DNA of 64,000 nucleotides from Curtobacterium flaccumfaciens pv. betae (GTDB lineage: Bacteria > Actinomycetota > Actinomycetes > Actinomycetales > Microbacteriaceae). Both the position numbers and the translations under genes were made by a program. Below the pieces are notes generated by a model that was not told the origin of the DNA, searched no databases, and saw only the letters and a program-made list of their open reading frames with translations. Below are positions 1-8,383 of the stretch, piece after piece. Every line of letters begins with the position of its first letter. The first letter of the stretch is position 1. The stretch lies in NCBI RefSeq assembly GCF_026241855.1, contig NZ_JAPJDC010000001.1, forward strand, positions 2,976,001 through 3,040,000, given 5' to 3'.

Positions 1-9
1 TGGTGCGGC

Positions 10-480
10 TCAGGCCGCGTGCCGGCCGAGCGTGATGCGCTCCTCGGGCAGGTCCTGCAGGTCGCGGCCACGGAACCAGCGGAGCAGCCAGTCGGCGGGC
101 GTGCCCGCCACCCCGGTCGGCAGACCGGTGCGGTCGCTGAGGAAGGTGCTGAACCCGGGCTCGTCACGGAGCTCGTCCCCGGTCGGGCTGCCGAACGCCA
201 TCGCCCAGCCGTCGAACCGACGCGTGCTGATGGACTCACGCGACAGCGACTTCACGCCGGTGTGCCGCGGATCGCGCTCGATCGCGGCGAAGCGGTCCTC
301 GACGCTCCAGACCGGACCCTCGAGCACCTGCATGAAGCGGCCGCCCTTGGCGAGCAGGAGCCCGGAGACGCCGAGCGCGTGGTTGCGGAGCCGCGCCTCG
401 CGCAGCATGGCGACCAGCTGGTCGTCGGTCAGGTCGTCGACGGCGACGGACATGTAGACGAGGGAGGTGAGCGAAGTCAT
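10..480 (-). CDS. BLUF-domain blue-light photoreceptor
   Basis: This 156-aa protein is a short cytosolic flavin-binding blue-light sensor. The BLUF fold covers about residues 5-100. Tyr9, Asn33, Gln51 and Trp92 align, at a constant offset of 12, with Tyr21, Asn45, Gln63 and Trp104 of AppA, so the FAD photocycle residues are intact. The motifs GVSGLLL and FMQVLEGP are typical of the family. About 55 C-terminal residues follow with no recognised output domain, so it probably signals through a partner protein. A GGAG lies directly against the ATG, so the ribosome site is poor. No partner gene is evident in the window. Confidence 0.9.
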   Translation of the reverse strand: MTSLTSLVYMSVAVDDLTDDQLVAMLREARLRNHALGVSGLLLAKGGRFMQVLEGPVWSVEDRFAAIERDPRHTGVKSLSRESISTRRFDGWAMAFGSPTGDELRDEPGFSTFLSDRTGLPTGVAGTPADWLLRWFRGRDLQDLPEERITLGRHAA

Positions 481-519
481 CTCCTGCAGTCTGGATCGTG
501 GTCGGCGGCACGGTCAACG

Positions 520-563
520 CGTCGTCCGCACACCGCACCGGAGGGTGCGGCATGCGGACGACG
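520..563. terminator. Two-part hairpin, probable terminator of the sugar ABC operon
   Basis: CGTCGTCCGCA (520-530) pairs with TGCGGACGACG (553-563), and an inner CCGCACC/GGTGCGG stem (533-539/544-550) closes on a GGAG loop. There is no T-run. It lies about 50 bp beyond the stop of the substrate-binding protein gene, which is the last gene of the leftward operon. Confidence 0.6.
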
Positions 564-570
564 GGCGGGG

Positions 571-610
571 TGTCGGGTGTCGGGTTTCGGGTTTCGGGTG
601 TCGGGTTTCG
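571..610. repeat. 7-bp tandem repeat
   Basis: Almost six copies of T(G/T)TCGGG run head to tail between the hairpin at 520-563 and the stop codon of the binding-protein gene. No coding potential is evident. Confidence 0.8.
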
Positions 611-611
611 A

Positions 612-1985
612 TCAGGTGAGGGCGAGCAGGTTGTTGACCTGTTCGTTGACCCCGGTCAGCGTCGAGATCGGCTTGCCGTTCGCGTAGACGTCGTCGAAGG
701 CGGGCTGCAGCAGGGCCTGCACGTCGGCGGGGTTCTTCGTGACCGGGAACAGGAACGTGGTGTCCTCCTCGACCTGCCGGGTGAACGCCGAGACGTCGAG
801 CCCGCGCTTCCGGAACGACGCCACCGCGGCCTCGGTGCCCGCGGGACGAGCGGGGAACACGATCCCGCTCTCACCGACGATCCGCTGCGCCTCGTCGCTG
901 CCCAGGAACGCCACCCACTTCGCCGCGGCCTCGGGGTCCTTCGCCTGCTTCGTGATCGAGTCGCCGAGCCCGTTGAACATCGACGCACGGTGGCCCGACG
1001 GGCCGATCGGGGTCGGGGCGACCGCGACGTCGAGGTCCTCCATGCCGAGGTACGAGCCGATCATCCACGAGCCGTTGAAGGACAGCGCGCACTTGCCGGC
1101 GCCGAGCTGGACCTCGGGCCCGGTCGTGGTCGAGAACACCCCGTACTTCGCCATGTAGCCCTTCTCGGCCAGCCGGTAGTACCAGGCGAGCGTGTCCTGC
1201 ACGATCCGCTCGTCGTAGCGGAACTTGTCGCCCCAGGGGTTCTCGTTCGTGTAGAACCAGTCGACCGATCCGGTGAACGGCGACCACTGGGTCTGTCCGA
1301 AGCCGTCGCCGCCGGAGCCGTTCGACGAGATGCCGTAGACGGCGACGTCGTCCTTGTCGAAGCCGTCCTCGTCGCCGCGTCGGCCCTTCGAGTCCACCGT
1401 CAGCCGCGCGAGCATCCGCTCGAACGTGCCGCCGTCGTCCGGGTTCCACGCGAGCGACCCGAGTTCCTCGGCGGAGACCCCGGCCTTCGCCATCGCCTTC
1501 TTGTCGTAGAACATCGCGACGGTGTCCCAGTCCTTCGGGGAGCCGTAGCGGTGGCCGTCCTGGCCCTTCCACAGTTCGGCGAGCCCGGACTGGTAGTCGT
1601 CGTCACGGATGCCCTTCGTGGCGTCGAGTTCGTCGAGCTTGTAGAGCACATCGAGGTCGGCGTACTGCGGGAACTTCGTCAGGTGGTCGGTGAAGACGTC
1701 GGGCGCGGTGCCGGCGATGAAGCCCGCGGTGAGCTTGGTCCAGTAGTCGTTCCACCCGAGCTGGGTGATCTTCACGGTGATGTCCGGGTTCGCGCGGTGG
1801 AACGCGTCGGCGACGGCCTGGTACGCAGGCTGCTGGTTGGCGTCCCAGAGCCAGTAGCTCACGGTGCGCGCACCCGACCGGTTCGTCGTGCGGCGACCGG
1901 GCGACGAGCAGGCGGCGAGCGCGCCGAGGGCCAGTGCAGAGGCGCCGCCGGCGAAGAGCGTGCGGCGGGTCAGTTGGTTCGTCAT
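612..1985 (-). CDS. Carbohydrate ABC transporter substrate-binding lipoprotein
   Basis: This 457-aa extracellular solute-binding protein (family 1, CUT1 sugar importers) delivers a sugar or oligosaccharide to the two permeases encoded upstream. The N-terminus has RRTLFAGG followed by a hydrophobic stretch and the lipobox LAAC (Cys near residue 26), so it is a lipoprotein, perhaps Tat-exported. The mature part has the usual pattern of aromatic residues (YWLWDANQQPAY, GWNDYW). The ATG at 1985 is chosen because the signal peptide begins there; the longer open frame upstream is a shadow of the permease gene. It is the last gene of a three-gene operon, 26 nt behind the permease. The substrate cannot be read from sequence. 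Confidence 0.92.
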   Translation of the reverse strand: MTNQLTRRTLFAGGASALALGALAACSSPGRRTTNRSGARTVSYWLWDANQQPAYQAVADAFHRANPDITVKITQLGWNDYWTKLTAGFIAGTAPDVFTDHLTKFPQYADLDVLYKLDELDATKGIRDDDYQSGLAELWKGQDGHRYGSPKDWDTVAMFYDKKAMAKAGVSAEELGSLAWNPDDGGTFERMLARLTVDSKGRRGDEDGFDKDDVAVYGISSNGSGGDGFGQTQWSPFTGSVDWFYTNENPWGDKFRYDERIVQDTLAWYYRLAEKGYMAKYGVFSTTTGPEVQLGAGKCALSFNGSWMIGSYLGMEDLDVAVAPTPIGPSGHRASMFNGLGDSITKQAKDPEAAAKWVAFLGSDEAQRIVGESGIVFPARPAGTEAAVASFRKRGLDVSAFTRQVEEDTTFLFPVTKNPADVQALLQPAFDDVYANGKPISTLTGVNEQVNNLLALT

Positions 1986-2011
1986 GGTGTTCGTCCTGTC
2001 CGAGCGCCGGG

Positions 2012-2953
2012 TCACTTGATCCCGGAGAAGCCGATGGAGTTGACGATCCGCTTGGCGAAGACGCCGAACAGCAGGATCATCGGGAGCGCCGCCACCAGGG
2101 TCGCGGCCATGAGCCCGGCCCAGTCGGTGCCGGACTGCGGGGTCTGCGACTTGAAGACGCCGAGCGCGACGGTCAGCACCCGCGAGCTGTCGGTGTACGA
2201 CACCATGAGCGGCCAGAAGTAGTCGTTCCAGCTCGTGATGTACGTCAGCACGGCGAGGGTGGCGATCGGGGCCGCCGCCATCGGGATGACGAGCCGGAAG
2301 AACACGCGGACCTTGCCGGCGCCGTCGATGAGCGCCGCCTCTTCGACCTCCTTCGAGATGCCGAGGAAGAACTGCCGCAGGAAGAACACTGCGAACGGGG
2401 TCATGAACATCGTCGGCAGGGCGATGCCGAGCAGGTTGTCGACGAGCCCGAGCTGCTTGATGAGCGTGAAGTTCGGCAGCAGCGTGAAGATCGCGGGGAC
2501 CATCAGGCCGGCCAGGAACACCCCGAACACCTTGTCGCGACCGGGCCAGCGCAGCCGGGCGAAGGCGTAGGCGGCCGCTGCTGAGAAGAACACCTGGCCG
2601 ACGGTGACGAGCGTCGAAACCAGGATCGAGTTGAGCAAGTACCGCCAGAAGTCCAGCGCGGCGCCGGACCCGCCCTGGGCCAACGCCTCTTCGGTGGACT
2701 GCAGGCCGAAGACCCGCTCGAACCCGCCCAGGCTGAACCCGACGGGCAGCAGCGAGGTGGGGTCGGAGTTGATCGCGGTGTTCGACGACAGCGCGGTGCG
2801 CAGGATCCAGTAGAACGGGAACAGGGTGACGACGATGACGAGGATCATCGCGACCCAGGCGAGCACGCGGCCGAGCGACGGGCGACGACGGTGGCCGGCC
2901 CCCATCCGCGGCGGGCGGGACGTGGTGACGGAACGGGTGAGTGTCGTGGTCAT
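2012..2953 (-). CDS. Carbohydrate ABC transporter permease, MalG type
   Basis: This 313-aa inner-membrane permease belongs to the CUT1 family. A charged N-terminal tail of about 30 residues precedes roughly six membrane segments. The EAA loop (EEAALIDGAGKVRVFF) that contacts the ATPase sits near residue 200, and the C-terminus has the typical FGVFAKRIVNSIGFSGIK ending. It follows the MalF-type permease by 11 nt and precedes the binding protein, so the three are cotranscribed. No ATPase is encoded nearby; a shared MsmK-type ATPase elsewhere in the genome is expected, which is common for CUT1 importers in actinobacteria. Confidence 0.93.
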   Translation of the reverse strand: MTTTLTRSVTTSRPPRMGAGHRRRPSLGRVLAWVAMILVIVVTLFPFYWILRTALSSNTAINSDPTSLLPVGFSLGGFERVFGLQSTEEALAQGGSGAALDFWRYLLNSILVSTLVTVGQVFFSAAAAYAFARLRWPGRDKVFGVFLAGLMVPAIFTLLPNFTLIKQLGLVDNLLGIALPTMFMTPFAVFFLRQFFLGISKEVEEAALIDGAGKVRVFFRLVIPMAAAPIATLAVLTYITSWNDYFWPLMVSYTDSSRVLTVALGVFKSQTPQSGTDWAGLMAATLVAALPMILLFGVFAKRIVNSIGFSGIK

Positions 2954-2964
2954 GGCGCTTCCGT

Positions 2965-3939
2965 TCAGTCCAGGTCGGACTCACCCGAGCGGGTGAGTCG
3001 GTACTGGATGATCGTGATGATGCTGAGGACGATGAGGAGCGCGACCGAGACCGCGGACGCGTAGCCGAACTGGAACCGGCCGAACGCCAGGTTGTAGATG
3101 TAGTTCTGCACGACGTTCGTGGCGTTCGCGGGGCCGCCCTGCGTGGTGACGGCGACGGTGTCGAACACCTGGAACGACCCGATCACGGTGATGATCAGCA
3201 CCAGGGACAGGATCGGGCGGAGCAGCGGCACCGTGATGCGCCAGAACATCTTCCACTCGCTCGCACCGTCGATACGTCCGGCCTCGTACACGGTCTCGGG
3301 CAGCGACTGCAGGCCGGCGAAGATGAGCAGCGCCGTGTAGCCGACGTGCCGCCAGACGTTGATGAGCGCGATCGAGGGGATGCCCCAGACGTCGCTCTGC
3401 AGGAACGGGATGCGATCGAGCCCGAGTGCGGCGAGCATCTCGTTGCCGATGCCGAGCTGGGTGTCGAGGATCCAGAGCCAGACGAGGGCGGCGACGACGT
3501 TCGACACCAGGTACGGCGCGAGCACGATGCCGCGCACGAAGGTCGACTTGGTCAGGCGGTGCATCATCACGGCGATGAACAGGGCGACGACGGTCTGGAT
3601 GACGATGTTGATGAGCACGTACTCGACGGTCACCACCATCGAGTGCCAGAAGATCGAGTCCTGCACCAGGCGGGCGTAGTTCTGCAGGCCGGTGAACTCG
3701 GGCTCGGTGAGCAGGTTGTACGAGGTGAAGCTCAGGTAGATGCCCCGCACGGTCGGCCAGGCGAGGAACACCGCGAACCCGACGGCTGCCGGGGCGATGA
3801 AGACGAGCGCGAGCCACAGGTCGTTCCTGGGGCGGCGCCGTGGTGCGGTGGTGCGGGCACGGGCGAGGTCGGCGGACCGACTCCTCCGTCTCGTGCTGGC
3901 GGTCGTCAAGGGTGACGACACAGGGCTCTCGGTTGCCAT
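2965..3939 (-). CDS. Carbohydrate ABC transporter permease, MalF type
   Basis: This 324-aa inner-membrane permease is the partner of the MalG-type subunit. A long basic N-terminal tail precedes the first membrane segment (near residues 44-64). The EAA motif reads YEAGRIDGASEWKMFWRITVPLL, shown here only to define position near residue 215. The start ATG at 3939 has a good ribosome site (AAGGAG, 7-8 nt upstream). It is the first gene of the operon MalF-MalG-binding protein and is divergent from the dehydrogenase at 4141, with LacI-type operator candidates between them. The binding protein comes last in the operon, which is the less usual order. Confidence 0.93.
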   Translation of the reverse strand: MATESPVSSPLTTASTRRRSRSADLARARTTAPRRRPRNDLWLALVFIAPAAVGFAVFLAWPTVRGIYLSFTSYNLLTEPEFTGLQNYARLVQDSIFWHSMVVTVEYVLINIVIQTVVALFIAVMMHRLTKSTFVRGIVLAPYLVSNVVAALVWLWILDTQLGIGNEMLAALGLDRIPFLQSDVWGIPSIALINVWRHVGYTALLIFAGLQSLPETVYEAGRIDGASEWKMFWRITVPLLRPILSLVLIITVIGSFQVFDTVAVTTQGGPANATNVVQNYIYNLAFGRFQFGYASAVSVALLIVLSIITIIQYRLTRSGESDLD

Positions 3940-4140
3940 CGCGACTCCTTCGTCTGCGGTGGACTGACGTGCAGCAGTCCGTGAGCCGGGAATCTACACG
4001 TGGGGACCACTGCTGGCAAGCGTAAGATTCCGGGCTGTGGACGGGGGTTGTCACGTGTAGACAACGTGTGTCAGGATGGCGCTCGATCGCATCGGAGCGA
4101 CCCGCTCGGCGACGCATCCCACACCCTGGAAAGGTCACTG
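3940..4140. promoter_or_regulatory. Divergent promoter region with candidate LacI operators
   Basis: This 201-bp gap separates the leftward ABC operon from the rightward dehydrogenase gene. TCTACACGTG (3993-4002) and CACGTGTAGA (4052-4061) are perfect 10-bp inverted copies. The second overlaps a GTTGTC-N7-GACAAC inverted repeat (4047-4065). CACGTG-centred and GTTGTC/GACAAC half-sites resemble LacI-family operators, and a LacI gene lies at 5483. Control of both directions by that regulator is an inference. Confidence 0.6.
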
Positions 4141-5406
4141 ATGATCTCTGTCGGAATGGTCGGCGCGGGCCAGTTCGCCCCCCAGTTCGCCAAGCTGTTC
4201 AAGCTCCACCCCGACGTCGACCGGGTCTACGTCACCGACCTCGTCGGCGAGCGCGCGTCCGAACTCGTCGAGACCCAGCACCTCGACGGCACGTTCCCGG
4301 ACTTCGACGCCGTCCTCGCCTCGGACGTCGACGCCGTCGCGATCTTCACGCAGCGCTGGACCCACGGTCCGCTCGTGGTCAAGGCCCTGCGCGCCGGCAA
4401 GCACGTGTACTCCGCCGTGCCGATGGCGATCTCCGTCGACGAGATCCGCGACATCATCCAGGCGGTCCGCGAGACCGGCCTGACCTACATGATGGGCGAG
4501 ACGAGCTACTACAACCCCGCGACGGTGTTCGCCCGCAAGCAGGTCGCCGCCGGTGCCTTCGGACGGGTGTTCTACGCCGAGGGTGACTACGTGCACGACA
4601 TGGACCTCGGCTTCTACGCCGCGTACCAGTACAGCGGCGGCGACGAGTGGAAGCGCACCGCCAGCTACCCGCCCATGCTCTACCCGACGCACTCGGTCGG
4701 TGGGGTCCTCGGTGCCATCCCCGGGCACGCGGTCAGCGTCAGCTGCATCGGCGTGAAGGACGACCGCGGCGACGGCGTCTTCGACAAGGACGTCAGCCAG
4801 TTCGACAACGACTTCTCGAACGCCACCGCCCTGTTCGAGCTCGACAACGGCGGGGTCATGCGCATCAACGAGATGCGTCGCGTCGGCTACCCGTCGCACA
4901 TCCGCGAGTCACGGTTCCGCTACTTCGGCACCGAGGCCAGCTTCGAGCAGCTCGCGAAGACCAGCGTCTGGCAGGACAAGGAGGACTCGTACGACATCAG
5001 CGACAAGATCGACACCCAGGCGACGATGTCCCTCGACGACCCGCGCCTGGCCGACGTCGACCCGTCCCTGCGCGACGCGTTCGTCTCCGGCTACGCCGAG
5101 GTGCACGACACCGACCGCCTGCCCGCCGAGTACGACGGTGTGCCGACCGGACACGAGGGCAGCCACCAGTTCCTCGCCGACGACTTCGTCCGCGCCGTCG
5201 TCGACCGGACCCTGCCGCCGGTGAACGCCTGGACCGCCGCACGCTTCACCCTGCCGGGCATCATCGCCCACCAGTCCGCGCTGCAGGGCGGCGCCCGCCT
5301 CGAGGTGCCGGACTTCGGTGACGCCCCGGAGACGACGAGCGCTGCGACGGCGAGCGCACCGACGACGGCAGGCAGCACGTCGTCGGCTACGATCGCGTCC
5401 GAGTAA
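4141..5406 (+). CDS. Gfo/Idh/MocA family sugar dehydrogenase
   Basis: This 421-aa cytosolic NAD(P)-dependent oxidoreductase has the N-terminal Rossmann signature MVGAGQFAP. The usual EKP substrate-site motif reads SAVPMAIS here (near residue 97), so the canonical lysine of EKP is absent; the function of this variant is uncertain. The ATG at 4141 has an AAAGG site 8-9 nt upstream and was chosen over the in-frame upstream extension, which lies in the promoter region. The gene is divergent from the sugar ABC operon and followed by a terminator and a LacI gene, so it probably acts on the imported sugar. Confidence 0.85.
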   Translation: MISVGMVGAGQFAPQFAKLFKLHPDVDRVYVTDLVGERASELVETQHLDGTFPDFDAVLASDVDAVAIFTQRWTHGPLVVKALRAGKHVYSAVPMAISVDEIRDIIQAVRETGLTYMMGETSYYNPATVFARKQVAAGAFGRVFYAEGDYVHDMDLGFYAAYQYSGGDEWKRTASYPPMLYPTHSVGGVLGAIPGHAVSVSCIGVKDDRGDGVFDKDVSQFDNDFSNATALFELDNGGVMRINEMRRVGYPSHIRESRFRYFGTEASFEQLAKTSVWQDKEDSYDISDKIDTQATMSLDDPRLADVDPSLRDAFVSGYAEVHDTDRLPAEYDGVPTGHEGSHQFLADDFVRAVVDRTLPPVNAWTAARFTLPGIIAHQSALQGGARLEVPDFGDAPETTSAATASAPTTAGSTSSATIASE

Positions 5407-5411
5407 CACGT

Positions 5412-5454
5412 GTCGTTCGGGTGCCGGTCCGTCGTGGGCCGGCACCCGAACGAC
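5412..5454. terminator. Strong hairpin between dehydrogenase and LacI genes
   Basis: Perfect 16-bp arms (GTCGTTCGGGTGCCGG at 5412-5427, its complement at 5439-5454) enclose an 11-nt loop. It begins 6 nt after the dehydrogenase stop and ends 28 nt before the LacI start. No T-run follows, as is usual at this GC content. Confidence 0.75.
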
Positions 5455-5482
5455 GCTCCCGGACCCGACGAAGGTGGCACCC

Positions 5483-6496
5483 GTGACCGTCCCGACGAAC
5501 CCCAGGGCGGTCACCCGTGCGGACGTCGCCCGCTACGCCGGGGTCAGCACCTCCGTCGTCAGCTACGTCGTGCACGACGGACCGCGCCCCGTCGCCGCCG
5601 CCACCGCCGCCCGGGTGCGCGAGGCCATCCGGGTCCTCGGCTACCGCCCGAACGCGAGCGCCCAGGCCCTGCGCACCGGCTCGTCGAAGATGCTCGGCCT
5701 GATCGTGCCCGAACTCGACAACCCGTTCTGGTCCGAGCTCGCCGTCGCCGTCACCCACGCCGCCGCTGCACGCGGCAACGACGTCCTGCTCGCCAACAGC
5801 GACGGCGACGCCGCCCAGGAACGCGAACGGCTCCGCAGCCTGTCCGCCCGCCAGGTCGACGGCATCATCGTGACGAGCATCATGACCCACCCGGACCTGT
5901 CGACCGTCACCGACCCCGGTCTGCCGATGGTCCTGCTCAACACGTTCTTCGAGGTCCCCGAGTACGCCAGCATCGGCGTCGACGCCCTGCGCGGCGCCCT
6001 CGACGGCACGCAGCACCTGGTCGAGCACGGCTACCGCTCGATCGGCCTCGTGATGGGGCACACCGGCTCGATGGAGCTCCGCGAGCAGGGCTGGATGCGC
6101 GCCCTGCGCCAGGCCGGCCTGCCCGACGGGCCCATCGTCCGCACCGACTTCACCCGGCGCGGAGGCTACGAAGCCGGCCTCCGCATGTTCGCCGACGAGA
6201 CCGGCCCCCGAGCCGTCTTCGTCAGCTCCGACATGCAGGCGATCGGCGTCATGCGCGCACTGTGGGAACTCGGTCTGCGCGTCCCCGAGGACGTCGCGAT
6301 CGTGTCGTTCGACGGTGCGGCCGAGGCGGACTACACGAACCCGCAGCTCACCACGGTCCGGCAGCCGATCGAGACGATGGCGGTCGCCGCGGTCGACCGC
6401 GTGCTCGGCCTCGACGCCGACAACCAGTGGCACCGCGACCTGGTCCCCGCCGAGCTGGTCCTCGGCGCGAGCTGCGGGTGCGACGTGCGTCGCTGA
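5483..6496 (+). CDS. LacI family transcriptional regulator
   Basis: This 337-aa DNA-binding sugar sensor has a LacI helix-turn-helix at residues 9-55 (TRADVARYAGVSTSVVSYV, hinge YRPNASAQALRTG) and a periplasmic-binding-protein-like effector domain to the C-terminus. The GTG at 5483 is preferred because GAAGGTGG lies 6-13 nt upstream and the HTH begins at once; the open frame extends back into the dehydrogenase gene. It probably controls the adjacent dehydrogenase and the divergent ABC operon through the inverted repeats at 3993-4065. The effector is unknown. Confidence 0.92.
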   Translation: MTVPTNPRAVTRADVARYAGVSTSVVSYVVHDGPRPVAAATAARVREAIRVLGYRPNASAQALRTGSSKMLGLIVPELDNPFWSELAVAVTHAAAARGNDVLLANSDGDAAQERERLRSLSARQVDGIIVTSIMTHPDLSTVTDPGLPMVLLNTFFEVPEYASIGVDALRGALDGTQHLVEHGYRSIGLVMGHTGSMELREQGWMRALRQAGLPDGPIVRTDFTRRGGYEAGLRMFADETGPRAVFVSSDMQAIGVMRALWELGLRVPEDVAIVSFDGAAEADYTNPQLTTVRQPIETMAVAAVDRVLGLDADNQWHRDLVPAELVLGASCGCDVRR

Positions 6497-6514
6497 CGCA
6501 CCCACCGACGGTTT

Positions 6515-6546
6515 GGAGGCCAGGGGCGGGGCCGCCACGGGCCTCC
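6515..6546. repeat. Dispersed 32-bp palindrome, copy 1
   Basis: GGAGGC (6515-6520) and GCCTCC (6541-6546) flank a GGCGG/CCGCC inner stem; total unit length is 32 bp. Further copies lie at 29733, 37705, 40370 and 63005, with half copies at 9045 and 61507. This copy sits between the converging LacI and HxlR genes, where it could end transcription from both sides. Confidence 0.75.
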
Positions 6547-6566
6547 TGGCCGTCAGCTGGTCGCGT

Positions 6567-7022
6567 TCAGGACGCCGGCTCCATGACGGCGCGGAGGCGC
6601 GCGGTCGGGATGCGCTGCTGCGCATCCACCGTCACGGCGGCGGCCTCGACCGCCTCGCCGGTCTCGGCGTCGACGAAGCGCAGGTCCGACGCCCGCTCGG
6701 ACGGGCGGTGCCGGTCGGCCCAGCCGCCGAGAGCGAGCAGCACGAGCGACAGGTCGCGGCCGGCGTCGGTCAGGACGTACTCCTCGCGGGCACGTGCCCC
6801 CTCGGGCTTGTAGGTCGTGCGCTCGAGCACTCCCCCGTCGACGAGTGAGGCCAGCCGTGCGGTCAGGACCTCGCGCGGGACGCCGAGGCTCTGCTGGAAC
6901 TGACTGAAGCGGGTCGAGCCGCCGACGGCGTCGCGAACGATCATGAGCGTCCACTTCTCGCCGAGGACGTCGAGGGAGCGTGCGATGGGGCAGCGCTCGT
7001 CGCCGCCGAGGATGCCGAGCAT
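6567..7022 (-). CDS. HxlR family transcriptional regulator
   Basis: This 151-aa winged-helix regulator has the HxlR signature CPIARSLDVLGEKWTLMIVRDA (Cys11 is the conserved redox or aldehyde-reactive cysteine in relatives such as HypR and YodB) and the core RFSQFQQSLGVPREVLTARL. About 45 residues at the C-terminus are an extension. A TAGGAT -10 box ends 6 nt before the ATG, so the message is probably leaderless. It is divergent from an SDR reductase gene, the usual target layout for this family. Confidence 0.92.
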   Translation of the reverse strand: MLGILGGDERCPIARSLDVLGEKWTLMIVRDAVGGSTRFSQFQQSLGVPREVLTARLASLVDGGVLERTTYKPEGARAREEYVLTDAGRDLSLVLLALGGWADRHRPSERASDLRFVDAETGEAVEAAAVTVDAQQRIPTARLRAVMEPAS

Positions 7023-7106
7023 GTGTTCATCCTAGCTGGGTTCGATTTCCGGACACAACATGCTAGGTTCGGATTCCGTACTCAACTTCTCTCGTCTGGA
7101 GCACTC
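7023..7106. promoter_or_regulatory. Divergent HxlR/SDR promoter with direct-repeat operators
   Basis: For the leftward gene the -10 is TAGGAT (complement of 7029-7034). For the rightward gene TTCGAT (7041-7046) and TAGGTT (7064-7069) form a -35/-10 pair with 17-bp spacing, and GGAG (7098-7101) is the ribosome site. GGTTCGATTTCC (7039-7050) and GGTTCGGATTCC (7066-7077) are direct repeats, 10 of 12 bases alike and 27 bp apart, and are the best candidates for HxlR binding. Confidence 0.6.
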
Positions 7107-7802
7107 ATGACCGACCTCACCAACGCCGTCGTCCTCGTCACCGGAGCGAACGGCGGCCTCGGCGCCGAGTTCGTCCGCCAGGCCCTGGAGCGTGGCGCCA
7201 CCAAGGTCTACGCGACCGCCCGCAACCCGCGCACCTGGGACGACGAGCGCATCGTCCCGCTCGGCCTCGACGTCACGAGCCAGGAGAGCGTCGACGCCGC
7301 GGCCCGCGCCGCAGCCGACGTGACCATCGTCGTGAACAACGCCGGGATCGCCGGCTCCGACCCGCTCGTCGACGTCTCCGTCGAGGAGGTCGAGCGCATC
7401 TTCGCCACCAACGTCTTCGGTGCACTCCGCGTCGCCAAGGCGTTCGCCCCCTCGATCGCCAACGGCGCACTGGTCGACGTCCACTCCGCCCTGAGCTGGG
7501 TCGCCCTCGCCGGCGCGTACTCGGCGTCGAAGGCCGCGTTCTGGTCGATCACGAACTCCCTGCGCCTCGAGCTCGCACCCCAGGGCACCCAGGTCGTCGG
7601 CGCCCACCTCGGCTACACCGACACCGGCATGATCGCCGATCTCGACGTCGAGAAGTCCGACCCCGCCGACATCGTCCGGTCGATCTGGGACGCGGTCGAG
7701 GCCGGCGAGCACGAGGTCCTCGCCGACCAGGTCAGCCGCGACGTCCGTGCCGGCCTGAGCGCCCCGCTCACCGCGCTCTACCCGATGCTCACCAGCGCCT
7801 GA
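7107..7802 (+). CDS. Short-chain dehydrogenase/reductase
   Basis: This 231-aa classical SDR is a cytosolic NAD(P)(H)-dependent oxidoreductase. It has the cofactor motif TGANGGLGAE at residues 10-19, NNAG near residue 74, and the catalytic YSASK near residue 133. The length is normal for the family. The ATG at 7107 is preferred over the longer frame because GGAG lies 5 nt upstream and the Rossmann strand starts right after. Being divergent from an HxlR regulator suggests induction by a reactive electrophile or quinone; the substrate is unknown. Confidence 0.9.
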   Translation: MTDLTNAVVLVTGANGGLGAEFVRQALERGATKVYATARNPRTWDDERIVPLGLDVTSQESVDAAARAAADVTIVVNNAGIAGSDPLVDVSVEEVERIFATNVFGALRVAKAFAPSIANGALVDVHSALSWVALAGAYSASKAAFWSITNSLRLELAPQGTQVVGAHLGYTDTGMIADLDVEKSDPADIVRSIWDAVEAGEHEVLADQVSRDVRAGLSAPLTALYPMLTSA

Positions 7803-7819
7803 AGGCCGTCCCCGTCGGG

Positions 7820-8383
7820 TCAGCCGCCCGCGCCGCGGTCGGTGATCCGACGGTTCGTCGCGGTGATGGCGGCGCGCTCGTCGTCGGACAGGCCACCGGC
7901 GTGGAGGATCCGGCTCAGCACGTCGCTCTTCCGCTCGATGTAGTCGTCGATGTCCTCGGCCTCGGTGGCTGCCCGGCGTTTCACGGCGGCGTACTCGTCG
8001 CGGAGCGCCGGGTCGGCACGCAGCACGTCGCGGACGGCCAGGTGGTTCCGCAGCGCGAGCGAACCGATCGTGACGACGTAGGTGTTCGTCGGGGTGAAAC
8101 GCTCCGGAGCCCGGAACGCCTGCCTGTCCGGGACGCCGAGTTCACCGCGCGGCTCGAACCCGATCGTCGCCATCGCCGCCACCGTAGCCGGCACGTCGGC
8201 TGCGTCCACCACGACGTCGACGTCGAGCACGGGCTTCGCCGCCAGGCCCGGCACGGAGGTGCTGCCCACGTGCTCGATGCTCCGGAACGGCACGTCGGCG
8301 TCTTCGAGTGCGGCGGCGTACGCGCCATGCAGCTGCCGGAACCGCTCGGGCCAGGCCGGCCGGTACTCGACGACCTCGATCAC
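7820..8383 (-). CDS. GrpB family protein (nucleotidyltransferase-like)
   Basis: This 187-aa protein matches the GrpB/UPF0157 family, a branch of the nucleotidyltransferase superfamily of uncertain substrate. It carries the hallmark IEVVEYRPAWPERF at the start, IEHVGSTSVPGLAAKPVLDVDV in the centre and a C-terminal DYIERKSDVL helix. The GTG start at 8383 overlaps the stop of the upstream acetyltransferase (GTGA), which implies translational coupling. The two genes lie behind tRNA-Ser on the same strand. Confidence 0.9.
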   Translation of the reverse strand: MIEVVEYRPAWPERFRQLHGAYAAALEDADVPFRSIEHVGSTSVPGLAAKPVLDVDVVVDAADVPATVAAMATIGFEPRGELGVPDRQAFRAPERFTPTNTYVVTIGSLALRNHLAVRDVLRADPALRDEYAAVKRRAATEAEDIDDYIERKSDVLSRILHAGGLSDDERAAITATNRRITDRGAGG

